DNA of 64,000 bases from assembly GCA_027311945.1 (NCBI GenBank), contig DAICXZ010000006.1, positions 209,687 through 273,686 on the forward strand. Reading direction: 5' to 3'. Of the stretch, positions 49,311 through 57,365 are shown piece after piece. Position 1 is the first letter of the stretch. Each line of letters opens with the position of its first letter. The stretch is from Erythrobacter sp. GTDB lineage: Bacteria > Pseudomonadota > Alphaproteobacteria > Sphingomonadales > Sphingomonadaceae. The notes under the pieces are model-generated. The model made no database searches. It saw only the letters and a list, made by a program, of their open reading frames with translations, and was not told the origin of the DNA. The translations under genes were made by a program, and so were the position numbers.

Positions 49311-49871
49311 TTACAGATAGAGCTGTCGGTTGATCTCCAACCCGTGCTCTTTGCAGTAGCTTTCGTAGTGGCTTATAAACCACCATACATCGAGAGTCTC
49401 GACGAAATTTCCGTTTTCGTCGTAGAACTCGTTCGCGCCCTGCATCCAGAAGAAGGCCTTCATGCCGTTCGGATCATCGGTGACGAGCGTGTGCGCGTGG
49501 CCGGGAAACTCGGTAATGAACTCGCCGGGGTGGCAGACCCAGTCGTATTCGAGGTAGCGGAACGAGCCTTCCAGCCCGATCGCCCAGACCATCCCGCGAT
49601 GTTTGTGCGTGCCGATAACGCCGGGCGACTTGATCCACAGCACATTGGCATAGACGTTGTTGCGCACGTCGAAGGCGAGGTGGCGGATGGCGGCATTGTC
49701 GCCGAAGGGAACCCACGGGCTCTCTTCCTCCGATAGCCCGACATAGGTGCCCGCCACGCAATACTGGTCAAGCATGGCGCTGTGCGCCTCGGGCACATTG
49801 ACGATCTTGTAAGCGCCCGAGGGAGGGGCCTTTATCCCGCCCAGAGCGGGTTTGTCACTGGTCGTGGCCAT
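49311..49871 (-). CDS. Cupin, 2,4'-dihydroxyacetophenone dioxygenase-like (paralog 1)
   Basis: Single-domain cupin (186 aa) of the dihydroxyacetophenone/acetylacetone dioxygenase group. Metal ligands fit a three-His site: H89 and H91 in GTHKHRG and H127 in FPGHAHTLV. LEGSFRYLEYDWV is the conserved strand between them. It shares SPWVPFGDNAAI.H.AFDVR.N, the KSPGVIGTH lead and an acidic NG-loop with paralog 2, so the two are recent duplicates. AGGAAG lies 8 nt before the ATG at 49871. A palindromic repeat separates it from paralog 2. It would cleave a C-C bond next to a ketone; substrate unknown. Confidence 0.8.
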   Translation of the reverse strand: MATTSDKPALGGIKAPPSGAYKIVNVPEAHSAMLDQYCVAGTYVGLSEEESPWVPFGDNAAIRHLAFDVRNNVYANVLWIKSPGVIGTHKHRGMVWAIGLEGSFRYLEYDWVCHPGEFITEFPGHAHTLVTDDPNGMKAFFWMQGANEFYDENGNFVETLDVWWFISHYESYCKEHGLEINRQLYL

Positions 49872-49892
49872 CTGTGTGCTTCCTTTCCCGTT

Positions 49893-49993
49893 CGTCATTG
49901 CGAGCGGAGCGAAGCAATCCATTGTCCGGTGTTTCGAGATAGGCAATTGCCGGAGATGGATTGCCGCGTCGCCTTCGGCTCCTCGCAATGACG
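49893..49993. repeat. CGTCATTGCGAG palindromic repeat element
   Basis: CGTCATTGCGAG (49893-49904) with GAAGCAATCCA at the left, and GATGGATTGC with CTCGCAATGACG (49982-49993) at the right, form an imperfect long inverted repeat of 101 bp. This is a widespread REP-like unit. It lies inside the presumed operon between cupin paralogs 1 and 2 and could affect transcript stability. Confidence 0.8.
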
Positions 49994-50007
49994 ACTTTGG
50001 GCTTTTG

Positions 50008-50544
50008 TCAGAGATAGAGCTTCTCGTTGATGGGCAGGCCGTTCTCGCGGCAATAGGTCTCGTAGTGGTTCATGAACCAGAAGACGTCGGTGGTTTCCAC
50101 GAACTTGCCGTCGCCATCGAAAAAGTCGATCGGGCCCTGCATCCAGCCAAACAGCTTCACGCCCTCGGGGTGGTCGGTCACCAGCGTGTGGCTTTCGCCG
50201 GGGGTTTCGAGGATCACGCCGTGCGGAGTGGCCACCCAGTCATATTCGAGATAGCGCACCGAGCCTTCGAGGCAGACCATCATGATCGTGCCGCGATGAA
50301 AGTGGGTGCCGATCACGCCGGGGCTCTTCACCCACAGGATGTTCGAGAACAGGTTCTGGCGCACGTCGAAGGCGATGTGCTTGATGGCGGCGTTGTCGCC
50401 GAAGGGAACCCAGGGGCTTTCCTCGTCGCTCGGCGCGTCGATGTAGCGGCCGCCCGGCGAGGTGCGCTTCACGAGATCCGCATAGGGATACTTGATATCG
50501 ACGATTTCCGCCTTGTCCGACGGGGGTGCGGTCATGGTTGCCAT
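50008..50544 (-). CDS. Cupin, 2,4'-dihydroxyacetophenone dioxygenase-like (paralog 2)
   Basis: Cupin of 178 aa, closest to paralog 1. Three-His site: H81 and H83 in GTHFHRG and H119 in TPGESHTLV. LEGSVRYLEYDWV sits between. The C-terminus HYETYCRENGLPINEKLYL mirrors HYESYCKEHGLEINRQLYL of paralog 1. AGGAGAG lies 9 nt before the ATG. It follows paralog 3 by 13 nt. Duplicated copies may form a hetero-oligomer or act on different intermediates. Confidence 0.8.
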   Translation of the reverse strand: MATMTAPPSDKAEIVDIKYPYADLVKRTSPGGRYIDAPSDEESPWVPFGDNAAIKHIAFDVRQNLFSNILWVKSPGVIGTHFHRGTIMMVCLEGSVRYLEYDWVATPHGVILETPGESHTLVTDHPEGVKLFGWMQGPIDFFDGDGKFVETTDVFWFMNHYETYCRENGLPINEKLYL

Positions 50545-50557
50545 GGGTACTCTCCTG

Positions 50558-51091
50558 TTATCTTATCAATGTGTCGACATAGTCGGCGCCGATGCCGACG
50601 CTCTCGTAATGTTCGCGGGCGGCCTTCATGTAGTCGAACACGTCATAGTGGCCGACCGAGTTGCCCTCCTCGTCAAGCCACATCAGCGGGCCGGATACGA
50701 CGAAGAACACCTTCATCGGATCGGGGTGCTCGTAGGACACGAGAGTGTGCGATTCGCCGGGTGTCTCGAAGATGAAGTCGCCCGCCGTGGCGGTCCAGTC
50801 GTGCTCCAGATAGGCCCACTTGCCGCTGATCGTGTAAGCCCAGATCGGCTTTGGGTGATAATGCCGGTTCACGATGCAGGCCTTCTCGGCCATCAGCACG
50901 TCGGCCCACATGTTGAGGCTGGGGCTGATCCACACCGGCTTGGAATAGACGCCCTCGACGATGGGCACCCAGTATTCCTTCGGGCCTTCCGCGATCTTGG
51001 CCATATAGGCCTCGGGCTTGGCGCCGGGGCGCAGGGCATGGGGCACGGGCGGCGTTCCGGCCCAGGGTTCTGTCGTGGGGGCTTCGGGCAT
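50558..51091 (-). CDS. Cupin, 2,4'-dihydroxyacetophenone dioxygenase-like (paralog 3, divergent)
   Basis: Cupin of 177 aa with the same fold and spacing but much lower similarity: EYWVPIVEGVYSKPVWISPS replaces the shared lead. Metal ligands H77 and H79 in NRHYHPK and H115 in TPGESHTLV are kept. The ATG at 51091 (MPEAPTTEPW) has GGAGAG upstream. It is the first cupin after the AraC gene, 123 nt downstream of it. Divergence within a tandem set suggests a separate substrate or a subunit role. Confidence 0.78.
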   Translation of the reverse strand: MPEAPTTEPWAGTPPVPHALRPGAKPEAYMAKIAEGPKEYWVPIVEGVYSKPVWISPSLNMWADVLMAEKACIVNRHYHPKPIWAYTISGKWAYLEHDWTATAGDFIFETPGESHTLVSYEHPDPMKVFFVVSGPLMWLDEEGNSVGHYDVFDYMKAAREHYESVGIGADYVDTLIR

Positions 51092-51214
51092 GTGCTCTCC
51101 TCTCGCCAAGGAACCGCCCTCCTTTGAGGTGCGAACTGCCTCTGAGAATACACTGCGGGCAGGGGCGCGGCTAGGACTGAGGCGAACCTCGCCCGGTATG
51201 TTCGCGCAAGGGGC

Positions 51215-52144
51215 CTAGCGAAGCGAGCGAAACGCGCGCGGGGTCATGCCGTTGCGGCGGCGGAAGCAGCGGGCGAAATAGGCGCTGTCGTTGAAGCCGT
51301 GGTCGAAGGCGATCTGGGTGATCGTGGCTTCGGGATAGGCGAGCAGCTTCTCGCCCGCGCGGGTGAGGCGGCGCTCCTGAATATAGGCGCTGGGCGTGGT
51401 GCCCATGCTGGCGAACACCTTCTGCACCGCGCGCACCGAGATGGCGCAGGCTTCGGCAATATGGAGCACCGAGAACTCCGGGTCTTGCAGCCGCGCCTCG
51501 ACGATGGCGCGCACGCGGCTCGCCATCTCGGGCTCGGCGCGCTTGGCCTGTTCGAAGTCGGCCCCGTGCAGGGCCATGGCCAGCATTCCTGCGAACAGCC
51601 GGGCGACCTCTTCCTCCCAGCCGAGGTGGTGCTCTTCGCGAAAACCCTGCTGCCACAGCGAGAGCAGGAAATCGTGGAAGATGCGCAAGGAGGGCGAGGT
51701 GCCGGGCAGGCGCTGCACCAGCCGTTCATCTAGCGCGCCGACGCTGCGTTCGATCAGTTCGCGCGGGAATTCGACCACCAGAGTTTCGTGATGGCTGAGG
51801 TTGATCTCGTAAGGCTCGCCCGTGCTGCACAGCACTGCATCACCAGGTTCGAGCCTGGCGGTCTGCGTCCCTTGCGAATAGCTGCCATGGCCGCGCGATT
51901 GCAGGTGGAGGATCAGGTTATGCTCGCTGCCCGGAAGCGGGGAACGCAGCACGCGGCACGGATTGGTGCGGGGGCGCAACATGGCGAGCGGGCCGATGTT
52001 CCAGCTCCACATCCGCCCGGTGAACTCACCATAGGCCGCCTCCACCCGGCTCCCGGCATAGCGCAAATCCGCCATGTCGTTCCAGTAGCGCGCCCTCTCG
52101 GCGGGGGCGACATCACGGGTGGTGAATTGCTGGACCGGGCTCAT
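51215..52144 (-). CDS. AraC family transcriptional activator (FeaR-like N-terminus)
   Basis: Regulator of 309 aa. The N-terminal ligand domain has FTTRDVAPAERARYWNDMAD, GSYSQGTQTARLEPGDAVLC and the arginine-poor PYEINLSHHETLVVEFPREL strand, as in AraC_binding_2/FeaR proteins that sense aromatic compounds. The C-terminal double helix-turn-helix has FSVLHIAEACAISVRAVQKVFASMG and PEATITQIAFDHGFNDSAYFARCFRRRNG. It is embedded in the cluster it probably controls, 6 nt after the MFS gene. The direct repeats at 54084-54114 are a likely binding site. Confidence 0.88.
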   Translation of the reverse strand: MSPVQQFTTRDVAPAERARYWNDMADLRYAGSRVEAAYGEFTGRMWSWNIGPLAMLRPRTNPCRVLRSPLPGSEHNLILHLQSRGHGSYSQGTQTARLEPGDAVLCSTGEPYEINLSHHETLVVEFPRELIERSVGALDERLVQRLPGTSPSLRIFHDFLLSLWQQGFREEHHLGWEEEVARLFAGMLAMALHGADFEQAKRAEPEMASRVRAIVEARLQDPEFSVLHIAEACAISVRAVQKVFASMGTTPSAYIQERRLTRAGEKLLAYPEATITQIAFDHGFNDSAYFARCFRRRNGMTPRAFRSLR

Positions 52145-52150
52145 GGCATA

Positions 52151-53443
52151 TCAGACGGGCTGGAAGCTCAGGCCCTTGCGCTTCAGCGCGGCGGGGGCGG
52201 TTTCCTGCAGGCCCATGGCGATAACACCCGAGACGAGCGAGAGGCCGATCAGCAACCACAGGAAGCTGTCCATCCCGAACTTGTCGTTGAGCGCGCCGCC
52301 GATGATCGGCCCGAACACGCCGCCCAGCACCTCGCAGCTGCCCATCGCGAGGCCGAGCACGGTGGCGTGGTGGACCGGGCGGAAGGTCTCCGAAGGGATC
52401 GTCGCCATGAAGATCGGGAACACCCCGTTCACCGCCCAGCCGACGAAGAAGATCGCGGCAAGGCCAAAGGCTCCGCCCTCCCAGTACATCGCTCCGAGCG
52501 GACCGAGCACCGCCAGCAGCGGCAAAGCCACCATCACCGGCTTGCGCCCGATCACGTCGGAAATGCCCGCCACTGTGAACGAGTAGATCGCCGCCGCAAT
52601 CCCCAGCGAGCCCATGATCCAGCTCATCGTGCTCGGATCGTAGCCCTTCACCTCGGTAAGATAGAGCGGCATGAAGGCCCAGGTGGTGACGAAGTGCGCG
52701 ACCATCAGCACGCCCACCGCCACGCTGATCCACATGTTGCGCACCTTCATCGCGCTCACAACGTCAGCGAAATAGTTGCCCTTGGCTGCGGCTTCCTCGG
52801 CCACCGGGGCCTTGGCCGGTTCGCGCAGCGCGAACCAGATAAGCGCGGCGCTGAGCAGGCCGGGCAGGGCGGCAAGGTAGAAGGCTTCGCGCCACGAGTA
52901 TTGCGTGGCGAACCACACCAGTACCACCGGCGCGAGGAAGCTGCCGAGCAGGTTCGAGCCGAGATTCTGCGCCACGCCCTGCGCCAGCCCGCGCCGCTTG
53001 GGATCGACCTCGCTCGCCACCATCGCGTGGCTGATCGGCATCACGCCGCCTTCTGCCGCGCCCATCAGCAGGCGCGCGGCGAACAGGAACAGGAAGCTGG
53101 TCGCGATCCCCGAAAGGAACGAGCAGAGCGAAAAGGCGACCGTCGAGATAACCAGCAGGATCTTGCGCTTGCCCAGGCTGTCGGACAGGCGGCCCACGAA
53201 GAAGGCCGCAATCGCCCAACTGAACGACAGGCCTGAGGCAAGCAGGCCAATCTGCGTTTGCGACAGGCCCAGTTCGGGCTCAACAAATGGCATCAGCGCA
53301 TTGAGCGCCTGCCGGTCGAAGAACACGATCCCGAAGTTCAGCGCCAGCAGGAACACCAGCAAGGTCTGGTAGGCGGGCGAGTTGGTCAGCCAGTTGCCCT
53401 GAAGTTGTCCGGGTTGCGGCGTGTCGGTGTGCGGTGCGGACAT
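52151..53443 (-). CDS. MFS transporter, anion:cation symporter type
   Basis: Twelve-segment carrier (430 aa). LALNFGIVFFDRQALNALMPFVEPELGLSQTQIGLL is the ACS-family first segment, with GRLSDSLGKRKILLVIS as loop 2-3. Such carriers import organic anions including aromatic acids. Position between the VOC gene and the AraC regulator, all leftward with gaps of 18 and 6 nt, makes it the probable importer for the pathway substrate. Confidence 0.85.
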   Translation of the reverse strand: MSAPHTDTPQPGQLQGNWLTNSPAYQTLLVFLLALNFGIVFFDRQALNALMPFVEPELGLSQTQIGLLASGLSFSWAIAAFFVGRLSDSLGKRKILLVISTVAFSLCSFLSGIATSFLFLFAARLLMGAAEGGVMPISHAMVASEVDPKRRGLAQGVAQNLGSNLLGSFLAPVVLVWFATQYSWREAFYLAALPGLLSAALIWFALREPAKAPVAEEAAAKGNYFADVVSAMKVRNMWISVAVGVLMVAHFVTTWAFMPLYLTEVKGYDPSTMSWIMGSLGIAAAIYSFTVAGISDVIGRKPVMVALPLLAVLGPLGAMYWEGGAFGLAAIFFVGWAVNGVFPIFMATIPSETFRPVHHATVLGLAMGSCEVLGGVFGPIIGGALNDKFGMDSFLWLLIGLSLVSGVIAMGLQETAPAALKRKGLSFQPV

Positions 53444-53461
53444 GCGTTTGCGTTCCTATGC

Positions 53462-54004
53462 TCAGGCGAAGGGGCGGGCGGGGTTGGAGCCATCCCAGTC
53501 GCGGCTCGCCTCCCAGAAGCGGGTGAAGGTTGCGTCCATCGCCGGGTTGACCGGCAGCAGTTCGAGAAAGCCGGTGGCCGCGCCATCGCCGTTATCGAGA
53601 TAGACCACCTCTCCCCCGGTCGGCACGGCGGCGCGATAGGCCTCGTGATAGCCGCGCGCCTGATAGTCCGCGCTCGCGGCATCGACATCTTCGACCGCAA
53701 TGCCGAAGTGGTGGAAGCCGTGCCCGCGCAGCTGGATCGTCTCGCGGTACACGCTCGGCTGGCTGTCGAGCGGCTGGATCAGTTCGATCATCATATGCCC
53801 GGCAAAACCCATGGCGAGCGTGACATCGGCGCGGCTTTCAAGCCCGCGATAGGTCTGCCCCGGCGCCAGCAGATGCGGCAGCACGAAGAACGGCCCGGCG
53901 CGCATATCGGTGGTCCAATGGCCGATGGCCGCCATCAGATCGGGTACGATAAAGGCCGTCTGGGCAATAGTGCCCATTGGCTGGCCGAAGCCGAGCTGCT
54001 GCAT
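53462..54004 (-). CDS. VOC superfamily protein (glyoxalase-like)
   Basis: Single-chain VOC protein (180 aa). IAQTAFIVPDLMAAIGHWTTDM is the first beta-alpha-beta unit; HHFGIAVEDVDAASADYQARGY begins the second, with His in GHGFHHFGI and Glu in GFLELLPVN as probable metal ligands. VOC members include dioxygenases, isomerases and epimerases, so the reaction is open. It is the first gene of the leftward cluster; its start faces the class II aldolase gene across a 136-bp control region. Confidence 0.8.
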   Translation of the reverse strand: MQQLGFGQPMGTIAQTAFIVPDLMAAIGHWTTDMRAGPFFVLPHLLAPGQTYRGLESRADVTLAMGFAGHMMIELIQPLDSQPSVYRETIQLRGHGFHHFGIAVEDVDAASADYQARGYHEAYRAAVPTGGEVVYLDNGDGAATGFLELLPVNPAMDATFTRFWEASRDWDGSNPARPFA

Positions 54005-54083
54005 CGATTGTCTCTCCCGGTGCGGCTCTGCGACCGCCTTTTCCCGAAAGGCTTGCGCAGGGCGTGGAGAAAGTCAATGAAGG

Positions 54084-54114
54084 TTGTACGAGACAATAAG
54101 TTTGCACGAGTCAA
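54084..54114. promoter_or_regulatory. Direct-repeat operator of the cupin cluster
   Basis: TTGTACGAGACAA (54084-54096) and TTGCACGAGTCAA (54102-54114) match at 11 of 13 bases with starts 18 bp apart. Each also has TTG/CAA ends. They lie between the divergent VOC and aldolase genes. Tandem half sites on one face are typical for AraC/XylS activators. Confidence 0.55.
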
Positions 54115-54140
54115 ACAGGCTGAGAACGAGAGAGGCGATC

Positions 54141-54899
54141 ATGGCAACGCAACTGAAACCCCGCGTCGACTGCAGCGAGGCCGAATGGAAGGCCCGGCAG
54201 GAACTGGCCGCATGCTACCGTATTTTTGCGCATCTCGGCTGGTATGAGAGCATTTACAATCACATCACCGTGCGCGTGCCGGGGGAGGACGATGCCTTTC
54301 TGATCAATCCCTATGGCCTGCTGTGGGAAGAGGTGACCGCCTCCAGCCTCATCAAGATCGACGGCGAGGGCAACAAGGTCGGCGACAATCCCTATCCGGT
54401 GAACCTTGCGGGTTTCACCCAGCATTCGGTGTTCCACAAGAATCTCGATCATGCCCATGCGATCGTCCACACCCACACGCCCGATACCATGGCCGTGTGC
54501 AGCAGCGCAGGCGGCCTCAGGCAGAGCAATTTCTATTCGTGCTTCTTTGCCGGCGAAGTGGGCTACCACGATTTCGAAGGCATCACGGTGCGTTCGGAAG
54601 AGGGCGTGCGGCTGATCGAGAACGTCGGCCAGAACAAGGTGCTGCTGCTGCGCAACCATGGCCCGGTCGTGATGGGCAACACGATCTACGAGATGTTCCT
54701 GCTTTACTACATGCTGCAGCGCGCCTGCGAGGTGCAGGTGAAAACGGCGGCCATGGGCGATCCGCTCGAAGTGTCGGATGCGGTCATCGCCGTCCACCAG
54801 CGTGACCGTGACAATCAGCTCACCGACGAATTCGGCAAGCTCGACTTCGAAGCGTGGACCCGCAAGATCGACAGGATCGACACCAGCTGGCGCGACTGA
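54141..54899 (+). CDS. Class II aldolase/adducin family protein
   Basis: Zinc aldolase or decarboxylase-like protein (252 aa). YNHITVRVPGEDDAFLINPYGLLWEEVTASSLIKID is the family core. Metal ligands appear as HTHTPDT (two His) and the later NHGPVVMG His; the first acidic residue lies in AGEVGYHDFEG. Relatives cleave or decarboxylate small hydroxy-keto acids. The ATG at 54141 (MATQLKPRVDC) is used. It is divergent from the VOC-MFS-AraC-cupin unit and shares its control region, so it likely serves the same pathway. Confidence 0.85.
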   Translation: MATQLKPRVDCSEAEWKARQELAACYRIFAHLGWYESIYNHITVRVPGEDDAFLINPYGLLWEEVTASSLIKIDGEGNKVGDNPYPVNLAGFTQHSVFHKNLDHAHAIVHTHTPDTMAVCSSAGGLRQSNFYSCFFAGEVGYHDFEGITVRSEEGVRLIENVGQNKVLLLRNHGPVVMGNTIYEMFLLYYMLQRACEVQVKTAAMGDPLEVSDAVIAVHQRDRDNQLTDEFGKLDFEAWTRKIDRIDTSWRD

Positions 54900-54913
54900 C
54901 ATAGGCTGTCGTC

Positions 54914-55468
54914 ATGACTGCCATGACCGTCAACGACCGGCCGGTGAACTTCGACCTCGATCCGGCCACTCCCTTGCTGTGGGCGCTGCGCGAGGCGGCC
55001 AACCTCACCGGCACGAAGTATGGCTGCGGTGAGGGCGATTGCGGCGCCTGCATGGTGCTGGTCGATGGCGAGGCGTTGCGCAGCTGCCTCATCACGCTGG
55101 CCGAGGCGGAAGGGCGCTTCATCACCACCATCGAGGGGCTGGCGCGTGATCGCTCGCATCCGGTGCAACAGGCGATGGTGGCCGAACAGGCGATCCAGTG
55201 CGGGTTCTGCACGCCGGGGATCGTGATGGCGGCAGCGGCGCTGATCAGGCGCAATCCCGATCCGAGCGAAGACGAGATCCGCCAGGCTATTCCTAACCTG
55301 TGCCGCTGCGGGGTCTATCCGCGGCTGGTGGCGGCGGTGCAGCGGGCGGGCCGCGTGGCGCGCCGGGCCGAGCGCATTAGCGCCGCGCCCGCGCCGGGGA
55401 TCGATCCTGCCGACGCCGCGCGCGCGGTCCCGGCGCTGGATATGGACGAAGAAGGAACGAGAGAATGA
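54914..55468 (+). CDS. Orphan 2Fe-2S subunit of a molybdenum hydroxylase
   Basis: Small subunit (184 aa) of the xanthine oxidase family. First cluster: C38, C43, C46 (CGEGDCGAC) and C58. Second: C96 and C99 (CGFCTPG), C130 and C132 (LCRCG). A C-terminal extension of about 40 residues, rich in Ala, Pro and Arg, is not usual. No FAD or molybdopterin subunit lies on either side: the next gene, overlapping by 4 nt, is an ArsC-like protein. It may pair with a large subunit elsewhere; the iorB at 8211-10421 already has its own small subunit. Confidence 0.85.
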   Translation: MTAMTVNDRPVNFDLDPATPLLWALREAANLTGTKYGCGEGDCGACMVLVDGEALRSCLITLAEAEGRFITTIEGLARDRSHPVQQAMVAEQAIQCGFCTPGIVMAAAALIRRNPDPSEDEIRQAIPNLCRCGVYPRLVAAVQRAGRVARRAERISAAPAPGIDPADAARAVPALDMDEEGTRE

Positions 55469-55800
55469 AAGCCACGATCTGGCACAACCCCAAGTGCGGC
55501 ACCTCGCGCAATACGCTCGCGATTCTTGAGGAACGAGACGGGGTCGAAGTCGAGGTCATCGAATATCTCAAGACCCCGCCGAGCCGCGCCAAGCTGGCGC
55601 AGCTCTATGCCGATGCCGGCATTTCGCCTGCCGAAGGCCTGCGCCTGCGCGGCACCGATGCAGAAGAACGCGGCCTGCCTGCGGCTGATGCCGACACGGT
55701 GCTCGATGTCATGGTCGCCGAACCGATCCTGATCGAGCGTCCGCTGGTCGAAACCGACAAAGGCGTGCGCCTGGGCCGGCCCAAAGAGAAGGTCGAATAG
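55465..55800 (+). CDS. ArsC family reductase (arsenate reductase, glutaredoxin type)
   Basis: Thioredoxin-fold protein of 111 aa. IWHNPKCGTSRNTL puts the redox Cys at residue 11 in the ArsC/Spx context. LIERPLVETDKGVRLGRPKE carries the conserved Arg-Pro. It reduces arsenate with glutathione and glutaredoxin in true ArsC; YffB-like members have other roles. The ATG overlaps the stop of the 2Fe-2S gene, so the two are co-translated. No arsenic pump or arsR is nearby, so a housekeeping or pathway-linked role is possible. Confidence 0.85.
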   Translation: MKATIWHNPKCGTSRNTLAILEERDGVEVEVIEYLKTPPSRAKLAQLYADAGISPAEGLRLRGTDAEERGLPAADADTVLDVMVAEPILIERPLVETDKGVRLGRPKEKVE

Positions 55801-55805
55801 ATCCT

Positions 55806-56633
55806 CTAGTCGAAAGCGCCGCTGACCGAGGCGCTGGCGCCCGACAGCTGTCGGTGCGTGGCGGCGAGCACAGCCACCACCACCACGGTCGCGGCCGTTC
55901 CCAGCAAGCCGCCGATCACGCCCTGAACCAGCTTGCCCGCCTCGCTGCCCAGCGCTGCGACCAGCCCGGTCAGCACAAGCCCCGCGACAATCGAGATCAC
56001 CATATAGACGATCATGATCAGCACAAAGAACAGCAGGATGCGGAACGAATTGCCTTTCGTCAGCGTCCAGCTGCGCTTCAGCACGGCGATCGGATTGACC
56101 ACCTTCTCGATCGCGATAACCGGCGCGGCGAGCGAGAACTTGATCATCGCATAGACCATGACAACGCTCGCCATCAGCACGGCCACCGCCGCGATCGCAG
56201 CCGCACCGGTCAGAGCCGCCAGCGCCACGAAAGCCACGAACATCACCGACAGCCCGAGGGTCACGATCAGGTATGCGGCGATGGAAGGCAGCAAGCCCGT
56301 TGCGCCCATGGCAATCGCTTCGCCCACGGTCGGCCGTCCCTTGTCGCGCAGCAGCGCCAGCAGGCTGATATAGCCGACCATCTGCGCAATCGTGACGAGG
56401 ACGATGATCCACCAGCTATCGGAATAGGCGGCCATGACCTCCTCGCCCAGCCGCTCCATCTGTTCGGGTGAGCTCATGTCTCCTGCCATCATCGCGTTGA
56501 GATCGGGCCCGAAAATCGCCATCAGCAGCGAGGGCAGGAAGAAGAAGATCCCGGCGACAATTGCCAGCACCTCGCGATTGGCTGCCATCATTGCGACCGC
56601 CTCGTTCCAGGCTGCACCCATGTCGAATTTCAT
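55806..56633 (-). CDS. Polytopic membrane protein, glycerophosphodiesterase membrane-domain-like
   Basis: Integral membrane protein (275 aa) with about six hydrophobic segments, among them VLAIVAGIFFFLPSLLMAIFG and SWWIIVLVTIAQMVGYISLLAL. The KRSWTLTKGNSFRILLFFVLIM stretch is characteristic of the GPDPase-membrane-domain / YciC-like families. Function unknown. It is convergent with arsC-like (5 nt apart) and divergent from lipB (79 bp between starts). Confidence 0.7.
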   Translation of the reverse strand: MKFDMGAAWNEAVAMMAANREVLAIVAGIFFFLPSLLMAIFGPDLNAMMAGDMSSPEQMERLGEEVMAAYSDSWWIIVLVTIAQMVGYISLLALLRDKGRPTVGEAIAMGATGLLPSIAAYLIVTLGLSVMFVAFVALAALTGAAAIAAVAVLMASVVMVYAMIKFSLAAPVIAIEKVVNPIAVLKRSWTLTKGNSFRILLFFVLIMIVYMVISIVAGLVLTGLVAALGSEAGKLVQGVIGGLLGTAATVVVVAVLAATHRQLSGASASVSGAFD

Positions 56634-56712
56634 CGCTTGATCCTCTTAATCGCGGCCACAATCGCAGCGGGGGCTTGATAAGCGCATCTCCAAGCGCCAC
56701 GCAAACACGATT

Positions 56713-57363
56713 ATGAGCTTTCAGCCGATTGAGTGGCGCCAATCCTATGCGCCGATTCCCTACCGCGCGGCGCTGGCCGAGCAGGAAGCGCGCAACCGCG
56801 CCATCGCCGCTGGCGAGGCGGGCGAACTGATCTGGCTGCTCGAACACGAGCCGGTCTACACCGCCGGAACCAGCGCCGACCTTGCCGACCTCGTCGACCC
56901 GCGCTTCGACGTGGTCGAGACCGGGCGCGGCGGGCGTTATACCTACCACGGGCCGGGCCAGCGCGTGGCCTATGTGTTGCTCGATCTGGGCCAGCGCGGG
57001 CGCGACGTGCGCCGGTTCGTCCACGGGATCGAGAACTGGGTGATCGCCACACTGGGTGATTTCGGGGTCGAGGCTTTCTCCGTGCCCGAGCGGATCGGGA
57101 TCTGGACCCAGGACATCGACGGGCGCGAGGCCAAGATCGGTGCCATCGGCGTGCGGGTGCGGCGCTGGGTGACGATGCACGGGCTGGCGGTGAACCTGTC
57201 GCCCGATCTCTCGCACTTCGGCGGGATCGTGCCCTGCGGCATTGCCGAGTATGGCGTCACCAGCATGGAAAGGCTGGGAAAGCCGCTTGCGCCCGAGCTA
57301 TGGGATGAGGCATTGCGGGCGCGCAGCGAGGAGTTTCTTGCTGCGCTCGCCGCTGCGGAGTGA
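56713..57363 (+). CDS. lipB: Octanoyltransferase LipB
   Basis: Transfers octanoyl from acyl carrier protein to lipoyl domains, the first step of lipoate synthesis (216 aa). [22 protein letters not shown] is the family signature. The catalytic pair is Lys141 in [12 protein letters not shown] and Cys175 in [23 protein letters not shown] replaces the usual LxxHxPVYTxG. The following lipoprotein starts 2 nt after the stop. Confidence 0.95.
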   Translation: MSFQPIEWRQSYAPIPYRAALAEQEARNRAIAAGEAGELIWLLEHEPVYTAGTSADLADLVDPRFDVVETGRGGRYTYHGPGQRVAYVLLDLGQRGRDVRRFVHGIENWVIATLGDFGVEAFSVPERIGIWTQDIDGREAKIGAIGVRVRRWVTMHGLAVNLSPDLSHFGGIVPCGIAEYGVTSMERLGKPLAPELWDEALRARSEEFLAALAAAE

Positions 57364-57365
57364 CC

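Noticed and set aside
51110..51140. GGAAC at the start of the cupin 3 upstream gap as an EcfG site
   Set aside because: No CGTT-like -10 lies 16 or 17 nt downstream.
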